From an uncultured Bacteroidota bacterium (GTDB lineage Bacteria > Bacteroidota > Bacteroidia > Chitinophagales > Chitinophagaceae): 33,903 nt of DNA. Shown one piece after another: positions 33,528 through 33,903 of this stretch. Positions within the stretch are counted from its first letter, which is position 1. The number at the start of each line of letters is the position of its first letter. Position numbers and translations under genes: made by a program. Below the pieces are notes generated by a model, which made no database searches, was not told the DNA's origin, and was given only the letters and a program-made list of their open reading frames with translations. The stretch is taken from the NCBI GenBank assembly GCA_903913355.1, contig CAIWKU010000226.1:1-33903 (forward strand). The letters run 5' to 3'.

Positions 33528-33903
33528 TTATTTAAACATAGCCGGGTGCATATCCTCCCAGGGGGTTACATCCTGATACGCTTTTGCTACCGATAGAATT
33601 GTTGCCTCATCATACAATTTACCAATCAGGGTAATGCTGGTGGGTAAATTAAATCGTTTATCAAAGCCGGTAGGCATACACACCACGGGGTGGCCAGTAA
33701 GATTGGTGATGGCACTTTGGTTTCCGCTATTTCTTGTTGGACAAATCAACACATCAACGGTATTCATCAGCTCGTTTACTTTTTGCATCAGCAAAAACCG
33801 GTGCCGGTTGGCATTGATATATTCTACTGCCGACATTAATCGAGAGGTTCTAAACGTATTGGGCCAATCAAATTTTCCCTGGCGGGTCATTTCATCGTCA
33901 ATA
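33528..33903 (-). CDS. Amidase-signature family protein (3' part, 5' end outside window)
   Basis: Only the last 125 or so residues are present. The frame is open to the right edge (I-D-D-E-M-T-R), so the ATG at 33890 is internal. The sequence RTSRLMSAVEYINANRHR, VDVLICPTRNSGNQSAI, NLTGHPVVCMPTGFD and TSITLIGKLYDEATILSVA is the characteristic C terminus of amidase-signature enzymes (GatA/fatty-acid-amide-hydrolase type). The Ser-Ser-Lys catalytic residues lie upstream, outside the window. It ends WEDMHPAMFK. It reads toward the M28 gene with 123 bp between, so it may be co-transcribed. Specific substrate unknown. Confidence 0.9.
   Translation of the reverse strand, partial: IDDEMTRQGKFDWPNTFRTSRLMSAVEYINANRHRFLLMQKVNELMNTVDVLICPTRNSGNQSAITNLTGHPVVCMPTGFDKRFNLPTSITLIGKLYDEATILSVAKAYQDVTPWEDMHPAMFK

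Noticed and set aside
1-33903. CRISPR array, transposase, integrase, phage or toxin-antitoxin genes
   Set aside because: No regularly spaced repeats, no terminal inverted repeats flanking an ORF, and no translation resembling these families were found on either strand.

Overview
The window looks like chromosomal DNA of a Gram-negative Bacteroidota bacterium, most probably family Chitinophagaceae. The reasons are the AT-leaning coding style, promoters with a -7 box of the TAnnTTTG type and a -33 TTTG, few Shine-Dalgarno sites, signal peptides ending in A-Q, and gene families typical of that group (DUF4136 lipoprotein, YaiO-type barrel, VPS10/BNR exoprotein, PSMA-like M28 peptidase, KdnB-like dehydrogenase). 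No rRNA, tRNA, CRISPR array, insertion sequence or prophage was seen. Genes are densely packed. Both window edges cut a gene: an inositol-monophosphatase-family gene on the left and an amidase on the right.

Layout: (1) 3-3028, plus strand: the IMPase-family 3' end, thiL and a secreted S41 peptidase. (2) 3045-6392, minus strand: a tight operon recX > LpxR-like lipid A deacylase > omega-amidase/nitrilase > nagA. (3) 6762-11005, plus strand: dnaN with its own promoter and terminator, a fatty acid hydroxylase, kdsB and a sugar porter. (4) 11236-19158: two convergent gene sets that look like one exopolysaccharide machine. (5) 19421-24403, plus strand: a KdnB-like Kdo oxidase, a 1030-residue VPS10/BNR exoprotein and a GNAT acetyltransferase. 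(6) 24420-33902, minus strand: a GH18 family protein, uvrB, a DUF4136 lipoprotein, a cyclophilin lipoprotein, a phytase-esterase-like protein, an alpha/beta hydrolase, an M28 peptidase and a partial amidase.

The most interesting part is region 4. The plus-strand half encodes a lone Hpt protein, a single-domain CheY-like receiver, a TPR plus beta-barrel outer-membrane protein of the YaiO type, and a membrane-anchored protein of unknown function. The minus-strand half, whose stop lies 7 bp from the other operon's last stop, encodes a HEAT-repeat membrane protein translationally coupled (ATGA overlap) to a 1196-residue protein. That protein fuses a processive-type GT2 glycosyltransferase to a complete LtaS/BcsG-like alkaline-phosphatase-superfamily transferase. 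I infer a system in which one polypeptide polymerises a glycan and a second domain of the same chain decorates it, perhaps with a phosphoglycerol- or phosphoethanolamine-type group. Export would go through the YaiO-type barrel, under control of a small phosphorelay. The product and the control are not visible in sequence.

A second theme is lipopolysaccharide remodelling: kdsB (CMP-Kdo synthesis), a KdnB-like Kdo 8-oxidase (8-amino-Kdo pathway) and an LpxR-like 3'-O-deacylase lie within about 15 kb of each other, though in separate transcription units.
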